Origin: JADGGM01 sp025449955
Lineage (GTDB): Bacteria; Gemmatimonadota; Gemmatimonadetes; Gemmatimonadales; Gemmatimonadaceae
Direction of reading: 5' to 3'
DNA length: 64,000 nt
NCBI GenBank assembly: GCA_036554285.1
Contig: DATBNO010000059.1
Span: 62,001-126,000 of the forward strand
The notes under the pieces: model-generated
The model's database searches: none
Told to the model about the DNA's origin: nothing
What the model saw: the letters and a program-made list of their open reading frames with translations, nothing else
Program-made: the position numbers and the translations under genes
Shown: positions 8,010-16,932 of the stretch, piece after piece
How positions within the stretch are numbered: position 1 is the stretch's first letter
Layout of the letters: each line of letters opens with the position of its first letter

Positions 8010-10502
8010 ATGCTCTCACTCGTTCGATTGCGCCAGTCGGCGCGCCGCCTGACGCGCGCTCCCGGATTCACACTCTCGGCCACGCTGACGTTGATGCTGG
8101 GGATCGGCGGCACGACGGCGGTCTTCACGGTTGTGAACGGCGTGCTGCTGCGTCCGCTGCCCTACCTGCACTCCGATCGGTTGGTCGACTTGTCGCACAC
8201 GCTCGCGGTGGCGGGCATCCTCCACGTCGATCAATCGGACGCGACGTATCTCGTCTATCGCGCGAACAATCATGTTTTCACCGACGTCGGGGCCTACGAA
8301 GCGACGTCGGCCAACGTGTTGGCGTCATCCGGTGCGAGCTCGGGTGCCGGAAGCGGAGACGCCGAGCGGGTGCCGGCCGCGCTCGTGACCGCGGGCGTGT
8401 TCCGGGTGCTCGAGGCGGGGCCGCGATCCGGTCGCGGGCTGAGCGATGCCGATGTCAAGCCGGGCGCGGCTCCGGTCGCGCTCATCGGGGAATCATTATG
8501 GAAGCGGAAGTTCGGCGGCGACCCCGCGGTGATCGGCCGGCAAGCGATGGTGGACGGCGTGGAGCGCACGATCGTGGGCGTGATGCCGACCAGCTTCCAC
8601 TTTCCCGAGGCGGCGACGGCGATGTGGATTCCGTTAGTCATCGATCCCGCGCACACGGCGTCGGCGGCGTTCGACTTCCGGGGGATCGCGCGGCTCCGCG
8701 ACGGCGTGACGGTCGACGCCGCGCGGGCGGATCTCGCGCGGCTGCTGCCGACGGTTCCGGTGGTGTATCCGGGCCGTCTCACCGCGGACGGGATTCGCCT
8801 GACGCACATGCAGCCCGTGGTGCGGCCGTTGCGCGACGTGGTGGTCGGCGACGTCGGCAAGATTCTGTGGGTGGTGTTGGGCGCGGCGGCGGTGTTGCTG
8901 GCCATCGCCTGCGCCAACGTGGCGAACCTGTTCCTGGCGCGCGCCGAGGGCCGGCAGCGGGAGCTGGCGGTGCGGCGTGCGTTAGGCGCGGGGCGCCTGA
9001 GCGTGCTCGGCGAGTTTCTGATGGAGGCCGGCCTGGTGGCGGCGCTGGGTGCCGCGTTAGGCATTGCCTGCGCGCTGGCCGCGGTGCGCGTGCTGGCGGC
9101 CGCCGGAGCGGCGAGCAGCGTGCCCCGGTTAGGCGACGTGCGCGTGGACGTGGTGGTGATCGTCGTGGCGGTGGCCGCCGCGGCCCTGGCCGCGTTCCTC
9201 GTGAGCCTCGTGCCCCTGGCGCGGACGCGGACGCTCACGCTGTCCGCGGTGCTCGGCGCGACCGGAGCGGGCGCGTCCGGCGGACGCGCCCGCTCCGGCG
9301 CGCGCCGAGCGCTGGTGATCGCGCAGGTGGCGCTGGCGCTGGTGCTGCTGGCGGGCGCCGGGCTCCTGGCGCGCAGCTTTGCCGCGCTGCGCGCCGTGGA
9401 TCCCGGCTTCCTCCCGGATCACGCGCTCGCGTTCCGCGTGGCGATGCCCACCGTCGAGTATCCGGCCGCCGGCGACGTCGCGCGCCTGGTGGCGCAGATC
9501 TCGGATTCGCTCGCCGCGCTGCCGGGCGTGCGGGCGGCCGGCGTGGCCACCAAGCTTCCGTTAGTCGACGAGAGCCGGCAGGACAGCGCGGTGTTCGTCG
9601 AGGACCGGCCGCCCAAGCCCGGTACCATCCCCGGCATCCACTCCATGGTGTTCGTGACGCCGGGCTACTTCCAGGCGATGGGGATCCCGCTCGTCGCGGG
9701 ACGAGTGTTCGACCGCATCGATGGATCCATGGATCCCGCGAAGCGCCCGCGCGAAGTGGTGGTGAGCGAGGCGTTCGCCCAACGCTACTGGAACGCCGTG
9801 TCGCCCGTCGGCCGCCGCATTCGCATGAACGTGTCCGACCCCTGGTCGACGATCATCGGCGTGGTGGGCAGCGTGCGCGATGCCGGCCTCGATCAGCCGC
9901 CCACCGAAAGCGTGTACCTGCCGCTCGAGACACTCAACGTCGCCGGGATGGCGTGGGCTCCGAGGAACGTCGCGTTCGTGGTGCGGACGAGCGGCGACGA
10001 GTCCGGGCTGGTCGCTCCGGTTAGGCGGATCGTGGCCGCGATCGCACCGGCGTTGCCGGTCTATGCGCTGACACCCGTGCGCGCGGTGGTCACGCGCGCC
10101 GAGGCGCGCACCACGTTCACGCTGACGATTCTCGGGATCGCCGCGCTCATCGCGATGTGCATCGGCGCGGTGGGGATCTACGGCGTGATCGCGTATCTGG
10201 TGAGCCTCAGGACGCGCGAGATCGGCGTGCGGATGGCGCTCGGCGCGGAACCGGCGCAGGTGCGGCGGATGATCACGCGCCACGCGCTCACCGACGCGGG
10301 ATTGGGGGTTGCCGCCGGTCTCGCCGGCGCCGCCGCGCTCACGCGGGTCCTCGGCTCGGTGTTGTTCGGCGTGAGTCCAACCGATCCGCTCACGTTAGGC
10401 GGAGCCGCCGTCGTGTTGATCGCGACCGCCGTGGCGGCGAGCTGGGTGCCGGCGCGGCGCGCGGCCGGACTCGAGCCGTCCATCGCCTTGCGCGTGGAGT
10501 GA
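8010..10502 (+). CDS. ADOP-type MacB/FtsX permease without an ATPase partner
   Basis: An 830-residue inner-membrane permease of the duplicated orphan permease type common in Acidobacteria and Gemmatimonadota. The N-terminal MacB-PCD signature (RRLTRAPGFTLSATLTLMLG, then TTAVFTVVNGVLLRPLPY) precedes a periplasmic domain. Two FtsX permease domains follow, one around ANVANLFLARAEGRQRELAVRRALGAG and a C-terminal one around REIGVRMALGAEPAQVRRM. No ABC ATPase is adjacent, so the ATPase must come from elsewhere or the protein is not a classical pump. The ATG at 8010 matches the usual family start; upstream in-frame codons give a non-homologous extension. Divergent from sdhC. Confidence 0.85.
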   Translation: MLSLVRLRQSARRLTRAPGFTLSATLTLMLGIGGTTAVFTVVNGVLLRPLPYLHSDRLVDLSHTLAVAGILHVDQSDATYLVYRANNHVFTDVGAYEATSANVLASSGASSGAGSGDAERVPAALVTAGVFRVLEAGPRSGRGLSDADVKPGAAPVALIGESLWKRKFGGDPAVIGRQAMVDGVERTIVGVMPTSFHFPEAATAMWIPLVIDPAHTASAAFDFRGIARLRDGVTVDAARADLARLLPTVPVVYPGRLTADGIRLTHMQPVVRPLRDVVVGDVGKILWVVLGAAAVLLAIACANVANLFLARAEGRQRELAVRRALGAGRLSVLGEFLMEAGLVAALGAALGIACALAAVRVLAAAGAASSVPRLGDVRVDVVVIVVAVAAAALAAFLVSLVPLARTRTLTLSAVLGATGAGASGGRARSGARRALVIAQVALALVLLAGAGLLARSFAALRAVDPGFLPDHALAFRVAMPTVEYPAAGDVARLVAQISDSLAALPGVRAAGVATKLPLVDESRQDSAVFVEDRPPKPGTIPGIHSMVFVTPGYFQAMGIPLVAGRVFDRIDGSMDPAKRPREVVVSEAFAQRYWNAVSPVGRRIRMNVSDPWSTIIGVVGSVRDAGLDQPPTESVYLPLETLNVAGMAWAPRNVAFVVRTSGDESGLVAPVRRIVAAIAPALPVYALTPVRAVVTRAEARTTFTLTILGIAALIAMCIGAVGIYGVIAYLVSLRTREIGVRMALGAEPAQVRRMITRHALTDAGLGVAAGLAGAAALTRVLGSVLFGVSPTDPLTLGGAAVVLIATAVAASWVPARRAAGLEPSIALRVE

Positions 10503-10532
10503 GGCGAACGACCGACTGATTGGAGGCGCGAC

Positions 10533-11771
10533 ATGACCGCTCTCATCGTGTTGGCGTATCTGGGTGGCGTGATGACCATCGCCAGCCCGTGCATTCTGCC
10601 CGTGGTGCCGCTCGTGCTGTCGCGCAGCGGCCGGCCGCTGGTGCGCGACCTTCTGCCGATGCTCGCCGGCATGGCGCTCATGTTCGCCGCGGTCGCGTCG
10701 GTGGCGACGCTCAGCGCGGCGTGGCTCGTGCGCGCGAGCGAGGGCGGCCGCGTCGTCGCGTTGGTTCTCCTGGCGATCGTGGGCGTGAGCCTGCTGGTCC
10801 CGCGCGTGGCCGCGGCGCTGGCCACGCTGCCGGTTCGGTTAGGCACGCGGCTCGATCGCGCCGCCGCGGCCCGCGCGCCGCGCATGCTGGGCAACGGCAT
10901 CATCGGTGCCGCGATCGCGCTGCTCTGGGCGCCGTGCGCCGGACCCATTCTGGGCCTCGTCGTCGCACTGGCGGCCGCGGGCGGCCCGGGCGTGCGGCCG
11001 ACAACGCTCTACCTGGCGTTCGCCGCCGGTGCGGCGACCTCGCTCGCCGTGGTCCTCGCCGCGAGCGGACGGGTGCTCGCGCGGATCAAGGGCGCCGGCC
11101 GTGTGGACACGTGGGTGCGTCGTGCGTTAGGCGCGGCGACGCTCGCCGTCGTGCTGCTGCTCGCGTCGGGGCGCGATGCACAGGTGTTCGCGCGCGCGGG
11201 CATCGGCACCGCGCCGGCCGAAGCGCGCCTCGTCGCGCTGTTCCACCCCGCCGACCGCGCGTCCGTGCCTAACGTAGCGGCGCCGGCCAAGCCCGTTGCG
11301 CCGCCGCCGTTGCCGCCGCTCTCGGCGCAGGGCTCGTTCCCCGGCTTTGCCGGCGGCGGCCCGTGGATCAACTCGCCCGCGCTCACGCCGGAGTCGCTCA
11401 AGGGCAAGGTGGTGATGGTCGATTTCTGGACCTTCCTCTGCTACAACTGCCTCAACGCGCTGCCCCACGTGGAAGCGCTCGAGGCCAAGTACCGCGACAG
11501 CGGCCTCGTCGTCGTGGGTGTGCACACGCCCGAATTTCCCACCGAGCACGATGAAGCAAACGTCCGCGACAACGTCAAGCGGTTGGGCGTGGTATATCCG
11601 GTGGTGATGGACAACGACTACGCCATCTGGAGAGCGTTCAAGAACGAGTACTGGCCGGCGTCGTTCATCATAGATCGCCAGGGGAAGATCCGGTACCACC
11701 ATTTTGGCGAGGGCGCGTACGAGCAGCAGGATCGCGTGGTGTCACAGCTACTCGCCGAGCCCACCAAATAG
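10533..11771 (+). CDS. DipZ-like fusion of CcdA transporter and TlpA-type thioredoxin
   Basis: A 412-residue membrane protein that should carry reducing equivalents from the cytoplasm to the periplasm. The N-terminal CcdA/DsbD-beta domain has its paired cysteines in SPCILPVVP (Cys20) and WAPCAGPILG (Cys135) within about six transmembrane segments. A Pro/Ala linker (about 245-270) leads to a TlpA-like thioredoxin domain with the active site DFWTFLCYNC (Cys303, Cys306) and a downstream cis-Pro region at WPASFI. The layout resembles mycobacterial DipZ. A strong GGAGG precedes the ATG. It probably reduces periplasmic thiols for cytochrome c maturation or oxidative repair. Confidence 0.88.
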   Translation: MTALIVLAYLGGVMTIASPCILPVVPLVLSRSGRPLVRDLLPMLAGMALMFAAVASVATLSAAWLVRASEGGRVVALVLLAIVGVSLLVPRVAAALATLPVRLGTRLDRAAAARAPRMLGNGIIGAAIALLWAPCAGPILGLVVALAAAGGPGVRPTTLYLAFAAGAATSLAVVLAASGRVLARIKGAGRVDTWVRRALGAATLAVVLLLASGRDAQVFARAGIGTAPAEARLVALFHPADRASVPNVAAPAKPVAPPPLPPLSAQGSFPGFAGGGPWINSPALTPESLKGKVVMVDFWTFLCYNCLNALPHVEALEAKYRDSGLVVVGVHTPEFPTEHDEANVRDNVKRLGVVYPVVMDNDYAIWRAFKNEYWPASFIIDRQGKIRYHHFGEGAYEQQDRVVSQLLAEPTK

Positions 11772-11812
11772 AGGTTGCCGGCGGTTCAATTGATGGAAAG
11801 ACACGTGCGGTG

Positions 11813-11836
11813 AGGACCTCTGTAATAAGGACCTCT
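11813..11836. repeat. Short direct repeat AGGACCTCT
   Basis: AGGACCTCT occurs at 11813-11821 and again at 11828-11836. The first copy is embedded in GAGG-A-CCTC, itself a small dyad. The pair sits just outside the left arm of the fold-back element in the gap between the DipZ-like and MFS genes. Confidence 0.6.
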
Positions 11837-11846
11837 TTAGTTGTTG

Positions 11847-12008
11847 AAAGGATGACTAAAGGGATGCAAGGGATGGGGATAATCTGTGTCGGTGCGGCGG
11901 TGGAGTTTATCGCGCACGCGCGTGAGTCATCCAAGTGGGTGCACCGGTGACCCTGGATGCGCGCCGAGCAGATCCTCCCCATCGCTTGCATCCTTTTCGT
12001 CATCCTTT
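11847..12008. repeat. Fold-back element with 33-bp imperfect inverted arms
   Basis: The left arm 11847-11879 (begins AAAGGATGAC, ends GATGGGGA) is the reverse complement of 11976-12008 at 30 of 33 positions. Weaker complementarity continues inward about 15 more bases (ATCTG...TCGG). The arms flank a loop of 96 bases. The arms are purine-rich and poorer in GC than the surroundings. It lies in the 418-bp intergenic stretch 11772-12189, which has no credible coding frame. It could be a MITE-like remnant, a structured RNA or an attenuator; no transposase is nearby. Confidence 0.7.
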
Positions 12009-12134
12009 GAGTCCCTCGTCGTAGAAACTCGTCTGAGGCTGACCACCACCCGGCGGTCGCGAGTGTCGTAGTCCGGCGCGGCGTCGTGATACATTTGAAG
12101 GAACCGGTTCGGGCGGCGCGCGCGTTCAACAGCC

Positions 12135-12158
12135 GTCCGGACCGTGTTGCGTCCGGAC
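12135..12158. promoter_or_regulatory. Paired GTCCGGAC palindromes, candidate operator of the efflux gene
   Basis: Two perfect copies of the palindrome GTCCGGAC (12135-12142 and 12151-12158) lie 16 bp apart centre to centre, 32 bases before the MFS start codon. The spacing, about one and a half helical turns, suits a dimeric repressor such as a TetR- or MarR-family protein. No regulator gene is adjacent. Confidence 0.45.
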
Positions 12159-12189
12159 TGTATCACCGAGACAGGAGACGAGCTGGGCC

Positions 12190-13824
12190 GTGACTGCACC
12201 ATCGCGCACCACGCAAGCGGCGCCGTCCGACGCCTCGTACGCGGCCAACGATGCCGCGGATGCGGAGCTCAACAAGCACCGCTGGCTGATTCTGTTAGGC
12301 CTGATCACGGCGGCGATCATGGAAGTCCTGGACACCACGATCGTCAACGTGGCGCTGCCGCAGATGGCCGGCAATCTCGGCGCGACGTTCGACGAGATCG
12401 GCTGGGTGGCCACCGCGTACATCCTCTCGAACGTGATCGTGCTGCCGATGACCGCCTTCTTCACGGCGCGGTTCGGGCGGCGCAACTATCTCACGGCATC
12501 GATCGGCATCTTCGCGTTCGCGTCGTTCATGTGCGGGACGTCGCACAGCCTCACGGAGCTCGTCCTGTGGCGCATCGTGCAGGGCGCCGGCGGCGCGGCG
12601 CTCTTGTCCACGGCGCAAGCGACGCTGCGGCAGGTTTTCCCGCGCGAGCAGCAGGGCATGGTGCAGGCGCTCTTCATCCTCGGCATCATCGTCGCGCCTA
12701 CCATCGGCCCAACGTTAGGCGGTTGGATCACCGACAACTACAACTGGAACTGGATCTTCTTCATCAACATCCCGATCGCCGCCGCGTCGACGTTCCTGGT
12801 GACGACCTTCCTCCACGACCCGCCGTGGATGACGCGGCAGAAGACGGACATCGATTGGTGGGGCATCGGGCTCCTGACGGTGGGACTCGGCACGCTGCAG
12901 TACGTGCTGGAGGAGGGGCGGCGCAACGACTGGTTCCAGGATCCGTTCATCGTGAAGCTCGCCATCATCGCGGCCGTCGCGCTGTCGGTGATGCTCTGGT
13001 GGGAGTTGTCGAAGCGCAACAAGCATCCGGTGATCGAGTTTCACGTGCTGCAGAACCGCGAGTTGAGCGCGTCGATTTTCTTGTTTCTGGCGCTCGGGTT
13101 CGGACTCTACGGCGGCGTGTTCATCTTCCCGTTGTTCACGCAGACCATCCTCAACTTCACGCCGACGGAGACCGGTCTCGCGTTGTTCCCGGGCGGTATC
13201 GCGACCGCGGTGGCCGCGGTGATCTGCGGACGCCTCTTGAACGGCGCGAAACCGTTGGTCGACGGACGCATCTTGATCGTGATCGGCGTCTGCATCTTCC
13301 TCGTGGCGATGTGGCAGTTAGGCCACCTGACCACCGCTGCCGGCGAGCCCGACGCGCGCGCGGCGCTCATCATTCGCGGCTTCGGCTTGGGTCTCCTGTT
13401 CACGCCGATCAACAATTCGGCCTACGGGAGTCTGGATCCGAAGACGGCACAGCAAGCATCGGGGCTCATCAATCTCGCGCGCCAGCTCGGCGGATCGTTC
13501 GGCATCGCCGCGCTCAGCACGTACGTCGACAAGCACACGCAGCTGCACCGCGTCGACCTGGTGTCGAACATCTACGCCGGCAATCCGGCGCTGGTGGAGC
13601 GGCAGCGGATGCTGACGCAGGGTTTCATCGCGCACGGATACACGTCGCTCCAGGCCGCGCACGCGGCCATGGGAGCGATCGAGCAGATGGTGATGCGGCA
13701 GGCGGCGATGCTGAGCTACAACGACGCCTGGATGCTGATCATGATGGCGTTCGTGGTCGCCTCGCCGGCGATCATCCTGCTGCGCAAGCCGAAGGGCGGC
13801 GGCGCCGGGGCCGCCGCGCACTAA
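12190..13824 (+). CDS. DHA2 (EmrB/QacA) family MFS drug exporter
   Basis: A 544-residue, 14-helix major-facilitator antiporter of the inner membrane, expected to export drugs or toxic organics using proton influx. Family signatures are visible: the TM1 motif LDTTIVNVALPQM, a loop 2-3 region ARFGRRNYL, and the antiporter motif C-like QGAGGAALLSTAQ. The start is a GTG with AGGAGA about 12 bases upstream, slightly long spacing. EmrB-type pumps usually work with a membrane-fusion partner, but none is adjacent. Two palindromes in the leader suggest repressor control. It ends 16 bp from the convergent DinB gene. Confidence 0.88.
   Translation: MTAPSRTTQAAPSDASYAANDAADAELNKHRWLILLGLITAAIMEVLDTTIVNVALPQMAGNLGATFDEIGWVATAYILSNVIVLPMTAFFTARFGRRNYLTASIGIFAFASFMCGTSHSLTELVLWRIVQGAGGAALLSTAQATLRQVFPREQQGMVQALFILGIIVAPTIGPTLGGWITDNYNWNWIFFINIPIAAASTFLVTTFLHDPPWMTRQKTDIDWWGIGLLTVGLGTLQYVLEEGRRNDWFQDPFIVKLAIIAAVALSVMLWWELSKRNKHPVIEFHVLQNRELSASIFLFLALGFGLYGGVFIFPLFTQTILNFTPTETGLALFPGGIATAVAAVICGRLLNGAKPLVDGRILIVIGVCIFLVAMWQLGHLTTAAGEPDARAALIIRGFGLGLLFTPINNSAYGSLDPKTAQQASGLINLARQLGGSFGIAALSTYVDKHTQLHRVDLVSNIYAGNPALVERQRMLTQGFIAHGYTSLQAAHAAMGAIEQMVMRQAAMLSYNDAWMLIMMAFVVASPAIILLRKPKGGGAGAAAH
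12707..12720. repeat. Near-perfect GTTAGGC dyad inside the MFS gene
   Basis: GCCCAACGTTAGGC, identical to the element at 28696-28709: one perfect motif copy facing a one-mismatch inverted copy. It encodes part of the PTLGGW segment of the exporter. Confidence 0.75.
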
Positions 13825-13840
13825 CGGCACCTCACGCAAA

Positions 13841-14329
13841 TCACCACGACTCGTCCGCCGTGGGCCCGTACACCGGCGGCAGCGGAACGTCGTTGAGGCG
13901 AAGATACACGGTGAGCTGGCCGCGGTGGTGCACGATGTGATTGAGGTGCTGCCGCACCACGACGCGACGCGGCAGCGTGAAGAGCACGCGACTACCGTGG
14001 ACGAGCGACCAGGGGACATCGAGATCGCGATCCGACGTCGCGGCGAGCGCGGCACGTCCGGCGTCGACGCCGTGGTCGAACTCGGCGAGCAGCGTTTCGG
14101 TTTTTTCGAGGCTGTAGCCGCCGCCCGCGGACAGGTCGAGCTTGTCGCTCCGCAGCATCGGGACGAGCCAGCCGGGCATGCGCGCCACGAGCTGGGCCAG
14201 ATGGCCTAACGCAAACGATTTCTGGTGCGGCTTCCAGGCGCCGCGGTCACCCGGGACGCGCTCGAGCAGTGTGCGCGTGGACGGCATCTCGCCATCGAAC
14301 TCCGCCAAGAATTCCTGTGCTACGCTCAT
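13841..14329 (-). CDS. DinB-family metal-dependent protein
   Basis: A 162-residue protein of the DinB/YfiT four-helix-bundle superfamily, whose members are thiol transferases or metalloenzymes of various kinds. The C-terminal metal-site signature HLNHIVHHRGQLTVYLR is intact, and an earlier histidine (LGHLAQLVARM) can complete the site. No signal peptide is present, so it is likely cytoplasmic. The start at 14329 has GGGAGACGACC before it. It follows the DUF3224 gene by 16 bp and is probably cotranscribed with it. The exact substrate cannot be deduced. Confidence 0.85.
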   Translation of the reverse strand: MSVAQEFLAEFDGEMPSTRTLLERVPGDRGAWKPHQKSFALGHLAQLVARMPGWLVPMLRSDKLDLSAGGGYSLEKTETLLAEFDHGVDAGRAALAATSDRDLDVPWSLVHGSRVLFTLPRRVVVRQHLNHIVHHRGQLTVYLRLNDVPLPPVYGPTADESW

Positions 14330-14345
14330 GGGTCGTCTCCCGCGG

Positions 14346-14747
14346 TCAGGGGCCACCGATCGTGTACTCGAAACGATAGGAATGCTTTCCCTCGGCACTG
14401 TCGACGTGCATCGCGCCGGTGAGGCCGGCGAGCTCGCCCGTTCCCGAATCGGGGCAGACTGCGATGCGCAAGTCGGGTGCGCCGCGAGTCAGCGTGGCCG
14501 TGTGATAGAGCACGAATGACCCGGAGCGTCCGCCGAGCGTGCCCGTAACGCGTTCGATCGCCACGTAGACCGCTGAGCCCGGCACCGCGGTGTGAGCGGC
14601 GACCATCTCGCCGACGCCAGTGGCGTCGAGGTCGCCGCGATACGTCTTGTCAATCGACATCCGGCCGACGGCCGCGCCCGGCCCTTGATCGTACGGGACG
14701 AGGGGCTCGAGCGACACGTCGAACGGACCGGCGGCAACGCAGGGCAT
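14346..14747 (-). CDS. DUF3224 family protein
   Basis: A 133-residue protein matching the DUF3224 pattern: SIDKTYRGDLDATGVGEM, then GSFVLYHTATL, then a SGTGELAGLTG segment and the end motif GKHSYRFEYTI. The fold is a small beta barrel; the biochemical role is unknown. There is no signal peptide. It is the first gene of a two-gene unit with the DinB gene. The ATG at 14747 has no strong ribosome-binding site, so the start is less certain than the identity. Confidence 0.85.
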   Translation of the reverse strand: MPCVAAGPFDVSLEPLVPYDQGPGAAVGRMSIDKTYRGDLDATGVGEMVAAHTAVPGSAVYVAIERVTGTLGGRSGSFVLYHTATLTRGAPDLRIAVCPDSGTGELAGLTGAMHVDSAEGKHSYRFEYTIGGP

Positions 14748-14975
14748 GAGGAGTCGGCTCCAGTGGTGAGCGGCGCGCGCCGCCTAACGGAAACGGGAGA
14801 TGCGGCCGGCCATCGCCGCCCGCACCGGCACACAATGATGGCGGCGCCTCCGATGATTTGTACAGCGAGCCCAGGCGCCCGCTCTTGACTTCCCACCCGG
14901 TCCGCGTAGCGTTGGTTCGCCACACCCCGCCTGCATACCGCCCTTCCATCGAGGCCCTTGGCCTCGGAGACCCCG

Positions 14976-16862
14976 ATGTCGCTCGCTGTCCTCGTCGCGG
15001 CTGTCTGCTGCGGCATCCCGACACATGCGCGCGCCACGGCGCGACCCGCGCCTCCGGTGATCGAGGCAAACGACAACCGCCGCCCGGCGGGCACGCTGCG
15101 CAACGGCGTGCTCACCGTCTCGCTCGAGGCGCGCGATGGCATGTGGTATCCGGAAGGGCCTAACGGCATGGGGCTGGCCACGGCGGCGTTCGGCGAGCCC
15201 GGCCGTCCGTTGCAGAACCCGGGGCCCCTCATTCGCGTCCCCGTCGGCACGCAGGTGCACGCCACGGTGCGCAACGCGCTCGCGGTCCCGATGACCCTCG
15301 TCGGATTCGGCGCGACGCGCGGGATCGGAGACAGCGTGGTGATCGCGCCGGGCACGTCGCGCGCGCTGCGCTTCACCGCGAACTCGGCTGGCACGTACTA
15401 CTACGCGGCGAAAACGACGGCCGGCCCGATCGTGACGCGGCTCAACGACGGCACGCAGCTCAACGGCGTGATCGTGGTCGATCCACCGGGTGCGGTCCCC
15501 GCCGATCGCATCTTCCTCATCTCGTGGTGGTTCACGATCGACTCGATGAGTCCCACCGGGTTAGGCCACGGGACGATGGCGATCAATGGATTGTCGTGGC
15601 CGCACACCGAGCGGCTGGACCTGACGCAGGGCGACAGCGCGCGGTGGCGATTGGTGAACGTCACGAGCTTCGACCATCCGATGCATTTGCACGGATTCTA
15701 CTTCCGCGTCGACGCCAAGGGCGATGGGACGCGCGACACCCTGTACACGCCGGCGCAGCAACGGTTAGGCGTGACCGAGATCGTCGGGCCCGGCCAGACG
15801 GCGATGCTGTCGTGGGCGGCGACACGGCCCGGCGACTGGATCTTCCACTGCCATTTCGCCGGACACCTGTCGACGCTCGTTTCGCTGGATGCCCAGAGCG
15901 GCATGATGGATTCGACGGGCGCGATGCGCCACACGTCCGATCGCCCGCATCAGATGTACGGACTCGTCCTCGGCATCCATGTCGCGCCTAACGGCGCGGC
16001 GGTGCCCATCGCGGCGCGCGAGCCGCGCCGCATCCGCTTGCTGGTGCGCGAGAAGCCGAACGTGTACGGCTCGTCGCCCGGCTACGCGTTCGTGTTGGGC
16101 GGATCGGCGGACGACTCCAGCGGCGCCATGCCGGTGCCGGGCCCGACGCTCGTGCTCCAGCGCGGCCAACCGGTCGCGATCACGGTTGTGAACCAATCGC
16201 AGGATCACGCCGCGGTCCACTGGCACGGCATCGAGCTCGAGGACAGTTACGCGGATGGAGTGCCGGGATGGAGCGGTAGCGCCGACAATCTCATGCGCGC
16301 CATTCCGCCCGGCGATTCGTTGACCGTGCACTTCACGCCGCCGCGCGCGGGCACGTTCATGTACCACTCGCACTTCAACGAGTTCAAGCAAATTCCCTCG
16401 GGACTCTACGGCGCGCTCGTAGTGGTCGACAGCACGCACGCACTGACGAGCGACGCGGACCGGATCTGGGTGTTCGGCGATCACGGGCCAACGACGAACG
16501 TCATCCGCGGACCATTCGCATCCGCGACCATGAACGGCGACACGGCACCGCCGCCGGTGGACATGCAGGCAGGACATCGGTACCGCGTGCGACTCATCAA
16601 CATTCGCGGTGACGGCAGCATCCAGCTCTCGCTGCGACACGGGGACTCGGTGCTGACTTGGCGCGCGATGGCCAAGGACGGCGCCGATTTGCCGGCGAGT
16701 CAGGTCACTGACCAGCCTGCCACGCTCTACTTCGATCCGGGCGAAATCTACGATTTCGACTTTGTCGCGCCGGCGTCCGGCAGCTACACCCTGCGCTTTG
16801 GCGATCCGCCGGCGGCCGGACCAGCGGGCGTGACACGGGATGTGGTACTCCGGGTGCACTGA
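14976..16862 (+). CDS. Exported multicopper oxidase with rearranged copper-binding motifs
   Basis: A 628-residue exported protein with about four cupredoxin-like domains. The order of copper motifs is unusual: HPMHLHG (234-240) and HCHFAGH (291-297) come first, then HWHG (415-418) and YHSH (463-466). In ordinary multicopper oxidases the HWHG/HSH pair is N-terminal and the HCH motif is C-terminal. At the places where the first domain should carry HWHG and YHSH it has LVGFG and YYYAAKT, and the last domain lacks ligands. Together one full type 1 site and one trinuclear set can still be assembled. ATG 14976 is preferred over a TTG at 14958 because GGAGA precedes it and a signal peptide follows directly. 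Confidence 0.88.
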   Translation: MSLAVLVAAVCCGIPTHARATARPAPPVIEANDNRRPAGTLRNGVLTVSLEARDGMWYPEGPNGMGLATAAFGEPGRPLQNPGPLIRVPVGTQVHATVRNALAVPMTLVGFGATRGIGDSVVIAPGTSRALRFTANSAGTYYYAAKTTAGPIVTRLNDGTQLNGVIVVDPPGAVPADRIFLISWWFTIDSMSPTGLGHGTMAINGLSWPHTERLDLTQGDSARWRLVNVTSFDHPMHLHGFYFRVDAKGDGTRDTLYTPAQQRLGVTEIVGPGQTAMLSWAATRPGDWIFHCHFAGHLSTLVSLDAQSGMMDSTGAMRHTSDRPHQMYGLVLGIHVAPNGAAVPIAAREPRRIRLLVREKPNVYGSSPGYAFVLGGSADDSSGAMPVPGPTLVLQRGQPVAITVVNQSQDHAAVHWHGIELEDSYADGVPGWSGSADNLMRAIPPGDSLTVHFTPPRAGTFMYHSHFNEFKQIPSGLYGALVVVDSTHALTSDADRIWVFGDHGPTTNVIRGPFASATMNGDTAPPPVDMQAGHRYRVRLINIRGDGSIQLSLRHGDSVLTWRAMAKDGADLPASQVTDQPATLYFDPGEIYDFDFVAPASGSYTLRFGDPPAAGPAGVTRDVVLRVH

Positions 16863-16932
16863 GTACCCCGCGCCGCCGACCGATCGTCAATTGTGGTCAG
16901 TCGGCGGTGCGACGTGTCACTCAGGAGGAACC

